From positions 1 through 64,000 of the forward strand of contig NZ_JABUXW010000005.1 of assembly GCF_014897585.1 (NCBI RefSeq): DNA of 64,000 nt, in the 5' to 3' direction. The notes beneath the pieces are model-generated. The model had not been told where the DNA came from. It searched no databases and worked only from the letters and a program-made list of their open reading frames with translations. The position numbers and the translations under genes are program-made. Shown piece by piece: positions 24,901 through 33,935 of this stretch; the first letter of the stretch is position 1; the number at the start of each line of letters is the position of its first letter. The stretch comes from Brachybacterium tyrofermentans. GTDB taxonomy: Bacteria > Actinomycetota > Actinomycetes > Actinomycetales > Dermabacteraceae.

Positions 24901-25566
24901 TCAGGACGTCCGGTGGGCGCGCATGCCGGGGATCTGCTCCTGGGCATCGGCGGAGGTGCCCGTCAGGGCCTCGATGCCGAGCTGCTCCGACCAGCGGGCC
25001 AGGTGCGGAGGGCACCCTTCGCGTTCCAGACCCGTCCGGATCTCCGCGGCGATCTGCGCGGCATCCCGTGCACCGAACAGGACGATGCCGTTCCCGGGCG
25101 CCGGCGGCCGTGGCACCGGAGGAAGTCTCCTGCCCCTGCGCGGCCCCAGGAAGGTCACCGCCAGGTCGGCGCCCCCGGTGATGTGCCAGTTCGCCCAGAT
25201 CGGGGCGTGGAGGCCGCCGCGCACGGTGTCGATCCCGGAGAACACCCTGAGGGTGGTGGGGTCGAGCTCGGTGTAGCGCATCGGTCGGCGCCGGCCCAGG
25301 ACGGAGCGGCCCACGACGAGACCCTTCTCGTGCAGGTCCAGGTAGGCGGACCACTGCACCGCGCACACGAACCCGGTGAACACCAGGTAGGCCACGGCCA
25401 CGAGGAGGAGGGTCCCGACCTCTCCGCCGTCACCGAGGAGCACGCTCCCGAGGGACATGAGTACGAGGACGGCGGGGATGCAGCCCAGGTAGGGGAGCGC
25501 ATGCGAGAGATGCACCGACGGTCGACAGCGCCGGATCCTCGAGCCGAGGGCGGAGGTCTCAGACAT
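24901..25566 (-). CDS. Hypothetical membrane protein, downstream paralogue of a pair
   Basis: A 221-residue protein with two N-terminal membrane helices (LPYLGCIPAVLVLMSLGSVL and VGTLLLVAVAYLVFTGFV) and a soluble C-terminal part. Conserved blocks shared with the upstream neighbour are WSAYLDLHEKGLVVGRSV, LGRRRPMRYTELDP, and ITGGADLAVTFLGP. The C-terminal region with EREGCPPHLARW is probably a small helical domain. I do not recognise the family. Its ATG overlaps the end of the upstream paralogue by 8 bp, so both are one operon. Confidence 0.7.
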   Translation of the reverse strand: MSETSALGSRIRRCRPSVHLSHALPYLGCIPAVLVLMSLGSVLLGDGGEVGTLLLVAVAYLVFTGFVCAVQWSAYLDLHEKGLVVGRSVLGRRRPMRYTELDPTTLRVFSGIDTVRGGLHAPIWANWHITGGADLAVTFLGPRRGRRLPPVPRPPAPGNGIVLFGARDAAQIAAEIRTGLEREGCPPHLARWSEQLGIEALTGTSADAQEQIPGMRAHRTS

Positions 25567-26236
25567 CGTAGGGCGGCTTCCAGGTGGGCTCCATGCCAGG
25601 GATCTGCTGTACGGCCCGGTGGTGAGGACCCTCCACGCGCTCGATCCCGAAGCGCTGTGGCCAGCGTGCCAGGTGAGGCGGGCAGCCTCCGCGCTCGAGC
25701 CCCGCTCGGATCTGCTCGGCGATCTCCACGGCGTCCCGCGAGCCGAACAGCACGATGCCCTTCCCAGGCTGGGGGCGGCGAGCCTGCGGGCCCAGCTCTG
25801 TCGCGAGATGCGGGCCCAGGAAGGTCACCGCGAGATCCGCCCCGCCGGTGAAGTGCCAGTTCGCCAGGATCTGGGACCGGTGGGGCCCCCGGACCTCGTC
25901 GATCTTGGTGAACACCCGGATCGTGGAGGGGTCGATCTCGGAGTACCACATCGGCCGCACCCTGCCGATGACGGAGCGCCCCACGACGAGTCCCCTCTCG
26001 TGCAGGTCCAGATAGGCGGACCAGTGGAATGTCGCCAGCGCCGCGATGATCGGCGGGAAGGCGACCAGCAGCAGCACGCCGAATCCCGCGAACCCCACGT
26101 CCGAGATCAGCAGGCCGCTGACGATGCAGATGATCCCCAGCGATGGTCCGCACCCCAGGAGCGGGACGGCGTGCGAGAGGTGGATCGACGGCCGGAAGCG
26201 CCGGATCCGGGGTCCGAGGGCGTAGGCAGGGTGCAT
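25559..26236 (-). CDS. Hypothetical membrane protein, upstream paralogue of a pair
   Basis: A 225-residue paralogue of the next gene. Both start with RIRRxRPSxHLSHAxPxLGC, have two membrane helices, then YLDLHERGLVVGRSVIG, and end with LERGGCPPHLARWPQRFGIE. The shared blocks indicate a tandem duplication followed by clear divergence. I cannot name the family. There is no good ribosome site at the ATG. The 3' end overlaps the paralogue start by 8 bp. Confidence 0.7.
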   Translation of the reverse strand: MHPAYALGPRIRRFRPSIHLSHAVPLLGCGPSLGIICIVSGLLISDVGFAGFGVLLLVAFPPIIAALATFHWSAYLDLHERGLVVGRSVIGRVRPMWYSEIDPSTIRVFTKIDEVRGPHRSQILANWHFTGGADLAVTFLGPHLATELGPQARRPQPGKGIVLFGSRDAVEIAEQIRAGLERGGCPPHLARWPQRFGIERVEGPHHRAVQQIPGMEPTWKPPYDV

Positions 26237-26571
26237 CTGCTCAGAGGGCCGTGCGCGGAACCGGCGGAAGGTGCTGGGGTGCGGGCATCGTCGGCCTCCT
26301 GGGCTCGGTCCGGGGCGGAGCAGGATCCTCTGCCATGGGTGCGAGGACAGTCAACACGGGGGCGCGGCCCTGGCGCGATGGGGAGGTGTCCCCGCGAGCC
26401 GGACGTGGCCGACCGCCCGCAGGGGAGTGGTGCCGGACCAGAGCGGCGGGCGGACCCTTTCACTCCGCACGCAGGCAGGCACGGGACGACGTACCGAATG
26501 AATCGCCCCCCGGCAGGTATGTGACGTGGGAGACTCTCCGTACGTACCGCCGCTCGAGATGACGCGCCGCC
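26237..26571. other. Intergenic region upstream of the BCCT gene
   Basis: About 335 bases between the divergent paralogue pair and the BCCT transporter. I see no frame with coding character. It should hold promoters for both sides; a GTACGTAC sequence lies near 26540. The strong 25-bp palindrome next to the BCCT gene follows. Confidence 0.4.
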
Positions 26572-26596
26572 GTGTGGTGCACGCCGTGCACCACAC
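26572..26596 (+). promoter_or_regulatory. Perfect 25-bp palindrome upstream of the BCCT gene
   Basis: GTGTGGTGCACG (26572-26583), one base, then CGTGCACCACAC (26585-26596). It ends 15 bp before GAGGAG and 30 bp before the ATG of the transporter, so it would lie in the 5' leader or overlap the promoter. It could be an operator or a leader hairpin. Confidence 0.65.
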
Positions 26597-26625
26597 CGCG
26601 TGACGACGACGAGGAGTCGAGAACG

Positions 26626-28419
26626 ATGTTGAATCGATTGCATGACGCGCTGCACCTGCGTACATCGCCGGTGATCTTCTTCGGATCGGCGGCGATCATC
26701 ATCGCCTTCGTGATCGGGACGATCGCCTTCACCGAGCCGCTGAACGCCGCGGTGTCCGTGGCATCGGACTGGCTGCTGACGAACCTCGGCTGGTTCTACA
26801 TCCTCGGCGTGACGATGTTCCTCGCGTTCCTGATCTTCATCGCCGTGGGCCGCTTCGGCCGCGTGAAGCTGGGCCCCGACGAGGAGCCGCCGGAGCATTC
26901 CGGCGCCGCCTGGTTCGCCATGCTGTTCGCCGCCGGCATCGGCTCGATCCTCATGTTCTGGGGCGTCGCCGAACCGATCAGCCATTTCGGTGACCCTCCG
27001 CGCGGCGCCTCGCTCGGTATCGAGGCCGGCTCCGTAGAAGCCGCCAAAGATGCCATGAACTTCACCTACTACCACTTCACGCTGCACACCTGGACGATCT
27101 TCACCCTCCCGGCACTGTGCTTCGCGTACTTCATCCACAAGCGCAACCTGCCGCCTCGCGTCAGCTCGATCTTCCAGCCGATCCTCGGCGAGGGCATCCA
27201 CGGCCCGGTCGGCAAGGTCATCGACATCGTCGCGATCGTCGGCACCGTGTTCGGCATCGCCGTCTCCATCGGCCTGGGCACCCTGCAGATCAACGGGGGG
27301 CTCAACCAGCTGTTCGGCATGCCGGAGACCTCCGGCTGGCAGCTCATCATCATCGCCGTGGTGTGCGGTCTTGCCCTGATCTCCGTGTCTCTCGGACTCG
27401 ACAAGGGCATCAAGGTCCTGTCGAACATCAACATCGTCGCCGCCGTGCTGCTGCTGCTGTTCGTGCTGGTCGCCGGGGGATCCACTCTCTTCGTGCTCAA
27501 GGGCACCTTCGAGTCCTTCGGCAGCTATATCGTGAACCTGCCCGAACTGGCCCTGTGGAACGACACCTTCGCGAACACCGGCTGGCAGAACACCTGGACG
27601 GTCTTCTACTGGGCGTGGACCATCACCTGGTCGCCGTTCGTGGGCATCTTCATCGCCCGCATCTCCAAGGGCCGCACGATCCGCCAGTTCGTCTCCGGTG
27701 TGCTCGCCGTCCCGTCCGCCTTCTCGGTGGTCTGGTTCGGGATCTTCGGCTTCTCGGCCTTCAACATCGAGCTCAACGGTGAGGGCGGCCTGGTCGATAC
27801 GGTGGTCACCCAGGGGGACATCCCGGGCGCCCTGTTCGCCTTCCTCGGTCACTACCCGGCGGCGTTCTTCGTCTCCGTCGTCGCCATCATCCTGGTGATC
27901 ATCTTCTTCGTGACCTCGGTGGACTCCGCCGCACTGGTCACGGATTCCATGGCCAACGGCCACGAGGACTACAACCCGCTGGGCCAGCGCATCTTCTGGG
28001 GCCTGGCGATCGGACTGATCACCGCGACGCTGCTGGTGTTCTCGGGCTCCAACGGCCTCGAGGCGCTCCAATCGACGATCATCCTCGTCGGCCTGCCGTT
28101 CTTCATCATGGGCTTCTTCCAGATGTATGCGCTGTACAGAGCCCTGCAGGAGGATGCCGGCGAGCTGCCGAAGATGCGCACCAGGAACTGGAAGCAGGTG
28201 CTGCCTCCGGAGGAGTACGAGCGTCGCGAAGACGACGAGGAGTACGACACCGACGAGGTGGTGGTCGAACCCGAGGCGGTGGACGAGGTCCCCGTCATGC
28301 GCGATCCATACGAGGACGCCGACGAGGCCGACGGCGGCACAGGTCGAGGGAGCCTGCCGGCCCGCACGGGAAGCGCCCGTGCGGAGATCCCGGGTGACGG
28401 CCCTCCGCGTTCCCGCTGA
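26626..28419 (+). CDS. BCCT family (betaine/choline/carnitine) transporter
   Basis: A 597-residue transporter of the BCCT family, which imports quaternary ammonium compatible solutes with Na+ or H+. Twelve helices are predicted. The family core is visible in AAGIGSILMFWGVAEPISHF (glycine stretch and Trp/Glu of the substrate pocket), WTVFYWAWTITWSPFVGIFI (the aromatic box) and ARISKGRTIRQF. The C-terminal cytosolic tail (about 60 residues) is highly acidic and ends in basic residues, as in osmosensing BCCTs such as BetP. GAGGAG precedes the ATG by 9 nt. No synthesis genes are near; it likely responds to osmotic stress. Confidence 0.93.
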   Translation: MLNRLHDALHLRTSPVIFFGSAAIIIAFVIGTIAFTEPLNAAVSVASDWLLTNLGWFYILGVTMFLAFLIFIAVGRFGRVKLGPDEEPPEHSGAAWFAMLFAAGIGSILMFWGVAEPISHFGDPPRGASLGIEAGSVEAAKDAMNFTYYHFTLHTWTIFTLPALCFAYFIHKRNLPPRVSSIFQPILGEGIHGPVGKVIDIVAIVGTVFGIAVSIGLGTLQINGGLNQLFGMPETSGWQLIIIAVVCGLALISVSLGLDKGIKVLSNINIVAAVLLLLFVLVAGGSTLFVLKGTFESFGSYIVNLPELALWNDTFANTGWQNTWTVFYWAWTITWSPFVGIFIARISKGRTIRQFVSGVLAVPSAFSVVWFGIFGFSAFNIELNGEGGLVDTVVTQGDIPGALFAFLGHYPAAFFVSVVAIILVIIFFVTSVDSAALVTDSMANGHEDYNPLGQRIFWGLAIGLITATLLVFSGSNGLEALQSTIILVGLPFFIMGFFQMYALYRALQEDAGELPKMRTRNWKQVLPPEEYERREDDEEYDTDEVVVEPEAVDEVPVMRDPYEDADEADGGTGRGSLPARTGSARAEIPGDGPPRSR

Positions 28420-28439
28420 CCCCACCCAGCACCGACGAG

Positions 28440-28471
28440 GCCCGGTGCTCCGCAGCAGCGGAGCGCCGGGC
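28440..28471 (+). terminator. Terminator-like hairpin after the BCCT gene
   Basis: A 14-bp stem (28440-28453 with 28458-28471, one G-T pair, arm GCCCGGTGCTCCGC) with loop AGCA lies 20 bp after the stop. Only TTCGTCCGTT follows. It sits between convergent genes. Confidence 0.7.
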
Positions 28472-28509
28472 TTCGTCCGTTCCGTCCGGAGACGGTGGTG
28501 TGGCACAGG

Positions 28510-29511
28510 TCAGGCGGCATCCACCGGATGCGTGTCGGAGCTGCGCCGGTAGTACATCGCCAACATGGCGCCGGAGAGGTTGTGCCAGATCGAGAAGATC
28601 GCGCCGGGCAGGGCCGCGGCGGGGCTGAAGGCGCTCGCCGCGAGCGTCGCGGCCAGACCGGAGTTCTGCATGCCGACCTCGATCGAGGTGGTGCGGGCTG
28701 CGCGCTCGCCCTGCCTCAGCAGGCGGGCGAGCCAGTAGCCGGCGAGATAGCCGATCCCGTTGTGCAGCACCACGGCGAGCAGCACCAGGGCGCCGGCGGA
28801 GACGATCGCCTCGGTGGAGCCGCTGACCACGGCCACGACCACGAGGGAGATGCCCGCGACGCTGACCCAGGGCAGAGCAGGCATGATGCGGTCCACGATC
28901 CTTCCCAGCAGCAGACGGATCACGATGCCGGCGATCACGGGCACCAGCACCATCTTCACGATCGACATCGCCATGTCACCGGCGGCGATCGGCAGGTACG
29001 AGCCGGCCAGCCACAGGGTGAGCAGCGGGGTGAAGATCGGCGCGAGCAGGGTGGAGATCGAGGTCATCGTGACCGACAGCGCGGTATCGGCCTTGGAGAG
29101 GTACGTGATGACGTTCGAGCTGGTGCCGCCCGGGGCGCAGCCCACCAGGATCACGCCGACGGCGAGCTCCGGCGGGAGCTGCAGGAGCACCGAGACGCCC
29201 AGGCCCACCAGCGGCATGATCACGAACTGGGCGACGACACCGATCAGCACCGGCAGGGGGCGGCGCGCCACGAGCCCGAAGTCGGGGATCGTGAGGGTCA
29301 GGCCCATCGCGAACATGATGACGCCGAGGAAGATGCTCGTGAACGGCGCGATCGACTGGCCGGCGGCGGGCACGAAGAAGGCGAAGACGGCAGCGGCGAG
29401 GATGAGGACCGGGAAGACGGTCACCGCGATGCGCGCGGAGCGGTCCTCCTTCGTCGTCGTCGGCGTCGGCGTGCGGTCCGAGGAGGTGAGGTTCGGGGCA
29501 GGGGTGGTCAT
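28510..29511 (-). CDS. BASS family sodium:organic anion symporter
   Basis: A 333-residue bile-acid:sodium symporter family protein with about ten helices. The signature is in GCAPGGTSSNVITYLSKAD and the following TMTSISTLLAPIFTPLL; EVGMQNSGLAATLA lies in the second half. Bacterial members carry organic anions such as pantoate, ketopantoate or 2-keto acids; the substrate here is unknown. ATG at 29511 is chosen over one 21 bp upstream because TACTCT lies 6 nt before it, consistent with a leaderless message; the sequence between is not a usable ribosome site. Confidence 0.88.
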   Translation of the reverse strand: MTTPAPNLTSSDRTPTPTTTKEDRSARIAVTVFPVLILAAAVFAFFVPAAGQSIAPFTSIFLGVIMFAMGLTLTIPDFGLVARRPLPVLIGVVAQFVIMPLVGLGVSVLLQLPPELAVGVILVGCAPGGTSSNVITYLSKADTALSVTMTSISTLLAPIFTPLLTLWLAGSYLPIAAGDMAMSIVKMVLVPVIAGIVIRLLLGRIVDRIMPALPWVSVAGISLVVVAVVSGSTEAIVSAGALVLLAVVLHNGIGYLAGYWLARLLRQGERAARTTSIEVGMQNSGLAATLAASAFSPAAALPGAIFSIWHNLSGAMLAMYYRRSSDTHPVDAA

Positions 29512-29517
29512 CTCCGA

Positions 29518-29523
29518 AGAGTA
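29518..29523 (-). promoter_or_regulatory. Leaderless -10 hexamer (TACTCT) for the BASS gene
   Basis: On the minus strand TACTCT is 6 nt before the ATG at 29511, and this spacing favours that start. Confidence 0.5.
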
Positions 29524-29596
29524 CGACCGCATCCGCGATACGAGACCGTCGTCTCAGGAGTCGAACGACAGGGTTCGACCGGCAGAGTGCCGGGTC

Positions 29597-31093
29597 TCAG
29601 CGACGCTGGCGCGCCGGCACCGGCCAGTCGTGCACCGGCTTCCCGGAGTCCACGCCCTCCCGGTACAGCCGCGTCATCTCCGCGAGCGCCTCGGGGCGGC
29701 TCGCGCCGCGCAGCTCGAGGGAGGTGACGGTGTCGATCTGCCACCTCGCGCCGTTGCGCCCGGTGCGGGTGCGCTCGATGAGGAGGTTCCCGTAGTGCTC
29801 GGCGACGTCCGCATCGGCCCCGAGCTCCCGCAGCCCGTCCATGGCCTGCGGGATCAGCTGCTCGCGCAGCAGATCGGCCACGCGCACGCGGCCCACCTTC
29901 GGCCAGCGCACCCGGGCCTCGAGGCCCCAGCGGGCGCACTGCTGGAAGGACTCGTCGGCCTGCTCGAAGCTCATCCGCGACCACAGCGGGCGCCGCTCGT
30001 GCACCAGCGAGTGGAGGATCCCGTAGAAGAAGGCGGCGTTGGCGGCCATGTCCGCGGCCGTCGGCCCCGCCGGCAGGATCCGGTTCTCCAGGCGCAGGTG
30101 GGGGACGTCGGTGCCGGGATCGTAGATCGGGCGGTTCCAGCGCCATACCGTGCCGTTGTGGAGCATCAGCTCGTGCAGGCGCGGGGAGGCGCCCTCGGTG
30201 AGCAGCGGCTCCTCGGCCATGTCCCGCGACTCCGGGATCAGCGCCGGGAACAGGCGCACGTTCTCCTCGAAGAGGTCGAACATCGAGGTGATCCAGCGTT
30301 CGCCGAACCACACCCGCGGGCGCACGCCCTGGGTCGCGAGCTCGGGCGGGCGGGTGTCGAGGGCCTGCACGAACGTGGGGATGCGGGTCTCGTGCCAGAG
30401 CCGCTTGCCCAGCAGGAACGGCGAGTTCGCGGCGAGGGCCACCTGCGGGCCGGCGATCGCCTGGGCGGCGTTCCATGCGGCGGCGAACTGCTCGGGCGGG
30501 ACCTGGAGGTGCAGCTGCATCGACGTGCAGGCGGATTCCGGGGCGATCGAGTCGAAGGTGGCATCCAGCCCACGGCCCTCGCCATCGATGCGCAGGTTGA
30601 TCTCCTCGCCGCGGGCCACCATCACGGAGTTCTCGAGCGCCTCGTAGCGCGCGCCCGGTGCCCTCCACTCGTCGTCCGTGAACAGCTCCTCGGTGATGGT
30701 GGGGAGATGGCCGATCGGGATCACGCGGGCGCCGTGACGCTGCGCGGCGGCATCGGCGCGCTCCATCTTCTCGCCCAGCTCGGTCTCCAGATCGCGCAGC
30801 CCGGTGCCGGCGGGATGGGACACCGGAAGGTTCGCCTCGAGGTTGAACCGGCCGATCTCGTGGACGAAGTCCTCGTCGTCCAGATCCTCCAGGATCGTGT
30901 CCACCAGCAGGGCGGGCGCCATCCCGTCGGCCTCGGCGAGGTTCATCTCCAGCTCGACGCCGACGGTTCCTTCGTCGACGAATTCCGCCGTGTCCAGGAA
31001 GGTCTCGAACAGGTCGAGGTTCCGACGCAGCTCCTGGCGATAGCGGGTGCGCTGGGAACGGGTGTACTCCGTGGTGCCGATCTCGCGTCCCAT
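29597..31093 (-). CDS. Glutamate-cysteine ligase (GCS2) family protein
   Basis: A 498-residue carboxylate-amine ligase-like protein of the GCS2 superfamily. The ATP/glutamate-binding pattern is in TVGVELEMNLAEADG near residue 45, then HEIGRFNLEANL and SACTSMQLHLQV, and LRLENRILPAGPT late in the chain. The family joins glutamate to cysteine or other amines. Actinobacteria mostly use mycothiol, so glutathione synthesis is not assumed and the acceptor is unknown. GGAGG before the ATG at 31093 decides the start. It is flanked by genes on the same strand with gaps of about 85-120 bp. Confidence 0.8.
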   Translation of the reverse strand: MGREIGTTEYTRSQRTRYRQELRRNLDLFETFLDTAEFVDEGTVGVELEMNLAEADGMAPALLVDTILEDLDDEDFVHEIGRFNLEANLPVSHPAGTGLRDLETELGEKMERADAAAQRHGARVIPIGHLPTITEELFTDDEWRAPGARYEALENSVMVARGEEINLRIDGEGRGLDATFDSIAPESACTSMQLHLQVPPEQFAAAWNAAQAIAGPQVALAANSPFLLGKRLWHETRIPTFVQALDTRPPELATQGVRPRVWFGERWITSMFDLFEENVRLFPALIPESRDMAEEPLLTEGASPRLHELMLHNGTVWRWNRPIYDPGTDVPHLRLENRILPAGPTAADMAANAAFFYGILHSLVHERRPLWSRMSFEQADESFQQCARWGLEARVRWPKVGRVRVADLLREQLIPQAMDGLRELGADADVAEHYGNLLIERTRTGRNGARWQIDTVTSLELRGASRPEALAEMTRLYREGVDSGKPVHDWPVPARQRR

Positions 31094-31215
31094 GGTGACC
31101 TCCGGGTGGTGACGGGGCAGGTCCGGCAATACAAGCACGCCGCAGGGCCTGCCGGGTACCACGAGCCGTGGCGCGGAACGACTGGTCGGGACGCGGACCC
31201 CTCGGCGTCCCGGGA

Positions 31216-32739
31216 TCAGGCGGTGAACAGCGCCACGGCGCGGATCGCGGTCTCGACCAGGCCGTAGGCGAGAGCGGCGACCACGAGCACGGCGAGCACT
31301 CCGGCGGCCGCCGTGTGACTCGCCCCGGCCTTCGCGTGCGCCTCGGCGCCGCCGTTGCCGCTGATCGCCTCATGGGCGCCCGCGCGGTCGGCCTCCTTCT
31401 TCTGCGCGACCACGGCCTCGTCCTCGAAGTGCGAGGGCTTGACCGCGCGGATCAGCAGGTTCGCGACGAAGCCGACGGCGAGGATGCCCGCCATCAGCCA
31501 CATCGAGAGCTTGTACAGGTCCATGCCGGAGTGACCGGCGGCGGCCTGCGACTCGACGATGCTGTTGACCAGCAGCGGTCCGGCGATGCCGGCGGCCGCC
31601 CAGGCCGTGAGCAGCCGGCCGTGGATGGCGCCGACCTGGTACACGCCGAACAGGTCCCTCAGGTAGGCGGGGACCGTGGAGAAGCCGCCGCCGTAGAAGG
31701 AGATGATCACGAGCGCCGAGAGCACGAAGACCGCGAGCGACGCGGAGCCGACGGTCGCGATGACCACGTACAGGACGGCGCCGATGCTGAGGTACAGCGC
31801 GTAGTTGAGCTTGCGTCCCAGGTAGTCCGAGGTCGTGGACCACACGAAGCGCCCGGCCATGTTCGCCAGGGACAGCAGGCCCACGAAGCCGGCGGCCGCG
31901 GCGGCGGCGATGCCGAAACCGTCCGAGACCATCGGGGCGGCGTTCTCGAGGATGCCGATGCCAGCGGTGACGTTGGTGAACAGCACGATCCACAGCAGCC
32001 AGAACTGCGGGGTGCGGATGGCCTGCTTCGCCGAGACCGAGCCCGTCGTCTGCGCCGCCTTCGCGGTGGCGCTGCGGGGGTCGAAGCCCTTCGGCGCCCA
32101 GTCCGGGTGGGGCAGGCGGATCACATAGGCGCCCAGCGCGATCGCCAGCAGGTAGCAGCCGGCGAGCGTGAGGAAGGTGGGGGTGAGCCCCGCGACCAGG
32201 TGCGAGGGTTCGACGCCGCCGCCGAACAGAGCCATCAGCTTGTTCGAGGCCGGGCTGGCGATCAGCGCGCCGCCGCCGAAGCCCATGATCGCCAGGCCCG
32301 TGGAGAGCCCGGGACGGTCGGGGAACCACTTCATGAGGGTGGAGACCGGGGCGATGTAGCCGATGCCCAGGCCGATGCCGCCGATCACGCCGTAGCCGAG
32401 ATACACCAGCCACAGCTGACCGGTCGCGATGCCGATCGCCGAGACGAGGAAGCCGAGCACCCAGAAGCCGCCGGCGGCGACCATCGCCATCCGCGGCCCC
32501 ACCCGCTCCACCCAGGTGCCGGCGATGGCGGAGGAGATGCCGAGCATGGCGATGGCGAGGGAGAAGATCCAGCCGACGGCGACCTCGCCGACGCCGAAGT
32601 GGCTCTGGAACGGGGTCTTGAACACGCTGAACGCGTAGACCTGGCCGATGCACAGATGGATGGCGAGCGCCGCCGGCGGGATGAGCCAGCGGTTGAAGCT
32701 CGCCGGCGCGATGATCGCGCTGCGGTCGAGGACGGTCAT
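31216..32739 (-). CDS. OFA family MFS transporter (oxalate/formate antiporter-like)
   Basis: A 507-residue major facilitator of the OFA family. The marker sequence is in PPAALAIHLCIGQVYAFSVF, followed by VGWIFSLAIAMLGISSAIAG, MKWFPDRPGLSTGLAIMGFG, and in the second half PQFWLLWIVLFTNVTAGIGI. Twelve helices are predicted; the last loop contains a charged segment (HFEDEAVVAQKKEADRAG) and a C-terminal hydrophobic helix. OFA proteins exchange oxalate and formate or import monocarboxylates; specificity is not known. GGAGG lies about 6 nt before the ATG. Confidence 0.9.
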   Translation of the reverse strand: MTVLDRSAIIAPASFNRWLIPPAALAIHLCIGQVYAFSVFKTPFQSHFGVGEVAVGWIFSLAIAMLGISSAIAGTWVERVGPRMAMVAAGGFWVLGFLVSAIGIATGQLWLVYLGYGVIGGIGLGIGYIAPVSTLMKWFPDRPGLSTGLAIMGFGGGALIASPASNKLMALFGGGVEPSHLVAGLTPTFLTLAGCYLLAIALGAYVIRLPHPDWAPKGFDPRSATAKAAQTTGSVSAKQAIRTPQFWLLWIVLFTNVTAGIGILENAAPMVSDGFGIAAAAAAGFVGLLSLANMAGRFVWSTTSDYLGRKLNYALYLSIGAVLYVVIATVGSASLAVFVLSALVIISFYGGGFSTVPAYLRDLFGVYQVGAIHGRLLTAWAAAGIAGPLLVNSIVESQAAAGHSGMDLYKLSMWLMAGILAVGFVANLLIRAVKPSHFEDEAVVAQKKEADRAGAHEAISGNGGAEAHAKAGASHTAAAGVLAVLVVAALAYGLVETAIRAVALFTA

Positions 32740-32926
32740 GAGGCCTCCGGGGAGAGAAGGGATGCGAGGGCGGCTCCGGTGAGGCCCACCGGGTGAGGAT
32801 AGGTTTCCTCTCCGTCCCCACCCAAGCTCCTGGGGCTGGTGTCGCGACGCAGAACGGGCCGGGCACGCGCACAACTCCTCCCCGGATCCTGCCCACCGCC
32901 CCCGCCGAAGCCGGTTCTGACGTGCA

Positions 32927-32932
32927 TAGGGT
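32927..32932 (+). promoter_or_regulatory. Leaderless -10 hexamer (TAGGGT) for the DUF817 gene
   Basis: TAGGGT is 7 nt before the ATG at 32940, supporting that start over the ATG at 32970. Confidence 0.4.
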
Positions 32933-32939
32933 CCGGATC

Positions 32940-33878
32940 ATGAGTCGTGCCGGAGGGGTCAGAGGGGACATGAGAGTCAGCGGGGACGGCAGCGCACGGC
33001 GCAGCAGGGCGCCCGCTCGGGCGTTCACCCCGCTCGAGGAGCGGCTGGACGCCTGGGCGGCCCGACGGTCGCAGGCGCTCGCGGCCGACGCCGGTCCATG
33101 GCGTCGGGGGCTTCTGGAGTTCGCCGTGTTCACGGTGAAGCAGGCGTGGGCCTGTGTGTTCGGGGCCGCGATGCTCGTGCTCCTGGTGCTGGCGCGCCTG
33201 GTCTACCCCGACGATGCCCTGCTGGTGCGCAGCGACGCCCTGGTGCTCGCCGCCCTCACGGTGCAGGCGCTGATGCTCGCCCTCCGGCTCGAGGGCGGCA
33301 GGGAGCTGTGGGTGATCGTGATGTTCCATGTCGTCGGCACGGTCATGGAGATCTTCAAGACCCACATGGGCTCCTGGGCGTACGAGACCGACGGGCTGCT
33401 GCGGATCGGGGGAGTGCCGCTCTACACGGGGTTCATGTACGCCGCCGTGGGCTCCTACATGGTGCGCGTGTTCCGCCTGTTCGACCTGCGCTTCACCCGG
33501 TACCCGCCGATCTGGGCGACCGCGCTGGTGGCCGCCGCGATCTACGCGAACTTCTTCACCCACCACTACCTGCCGGACGTGCGCTGGGTGCTGGTGGGGG
33601 CCGTCGTGCTGCTCTATGCGCGCTGCGTGATGAGCTTCCGCAATCAGCGCACCGGGTCGCGCCGGCGCATGCCGATCCTGGTCGCCTTCGTGGGCGTCGC
33701 GTTCTTCCTGTGGGTCGCGGAGAACGTGGGCACCTGGGCCGGCGCCTGGATCTATCCGCACCAGTCCGCCCAGTGGCAACTGGTGCCGCCCACGAAGTTC
33801 GTGGCCTGGCTGCTGCTGATGATGATCTCCGTGGTGCTGGTGACGCTCGTGCACAGGCCGCGAATGCCGACGGACTGA
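32940..33878 (+). CDS. DUF817 family membrane protein
   Basis: A 312-residue integral membrane protein with about eight helices. Family-like blocks are GLLEFAVFTVKQAWACVFGA, FHVVGTVMEIFKTHMGSWAY, LYTGFMYAAVGSYMVR, NFFTHHYLPDVRW and WVAENVGTWAGAWIYPHQ. The recurring Trp/His/Glu residues in membrane segments hint at a bound cofactor or substrate, but the function is unknown. A second ATG at 32970, with GAGGGG close by, is possible. It is convergent with the MHS transporter, 57 bp away. Confidence 0.8.
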   Translation: MSRAGGVRGDMRVSGDGSARRSRAPARAFTPLEERLDAWAARRSQALAADAGPWRRGLLEFAVFTVKQAWACVFGAAMLVLLVLARLVYPDDALLVRSDALVLAALTVQALMLALRLEGGRELWVIVMFHVVGTVMEIFKTHMGSWAYETDGLLRIGGVPLYTGFMYAAVGSYMVRVFRLFDLRFTRYPPIWATALVAAAIYANFFTHHYLPDVRWVLVGAVVLLYARCVMSFRNQRTGSRRRMPILVAFVGVAFFLWVAENVGTWAGAWIYPHQSAQWQLVPPTKFVAWLLLMMISVVLVTLVHRPRMPTD

Positions 33879-33935
33879 GCCCGTCGGCGGAGCCTGCACC
33901 TGCGGGACCTCACCGACGACCGGAGTGACCGGTCG

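Noticed and set aside
26107..28506. A 799-codon minus-strand frame across the BCCT gene
   Set aside because: It is Asp/His/Arg-rich without domains, while the plus strand encodes a complete 12-helix transporter.
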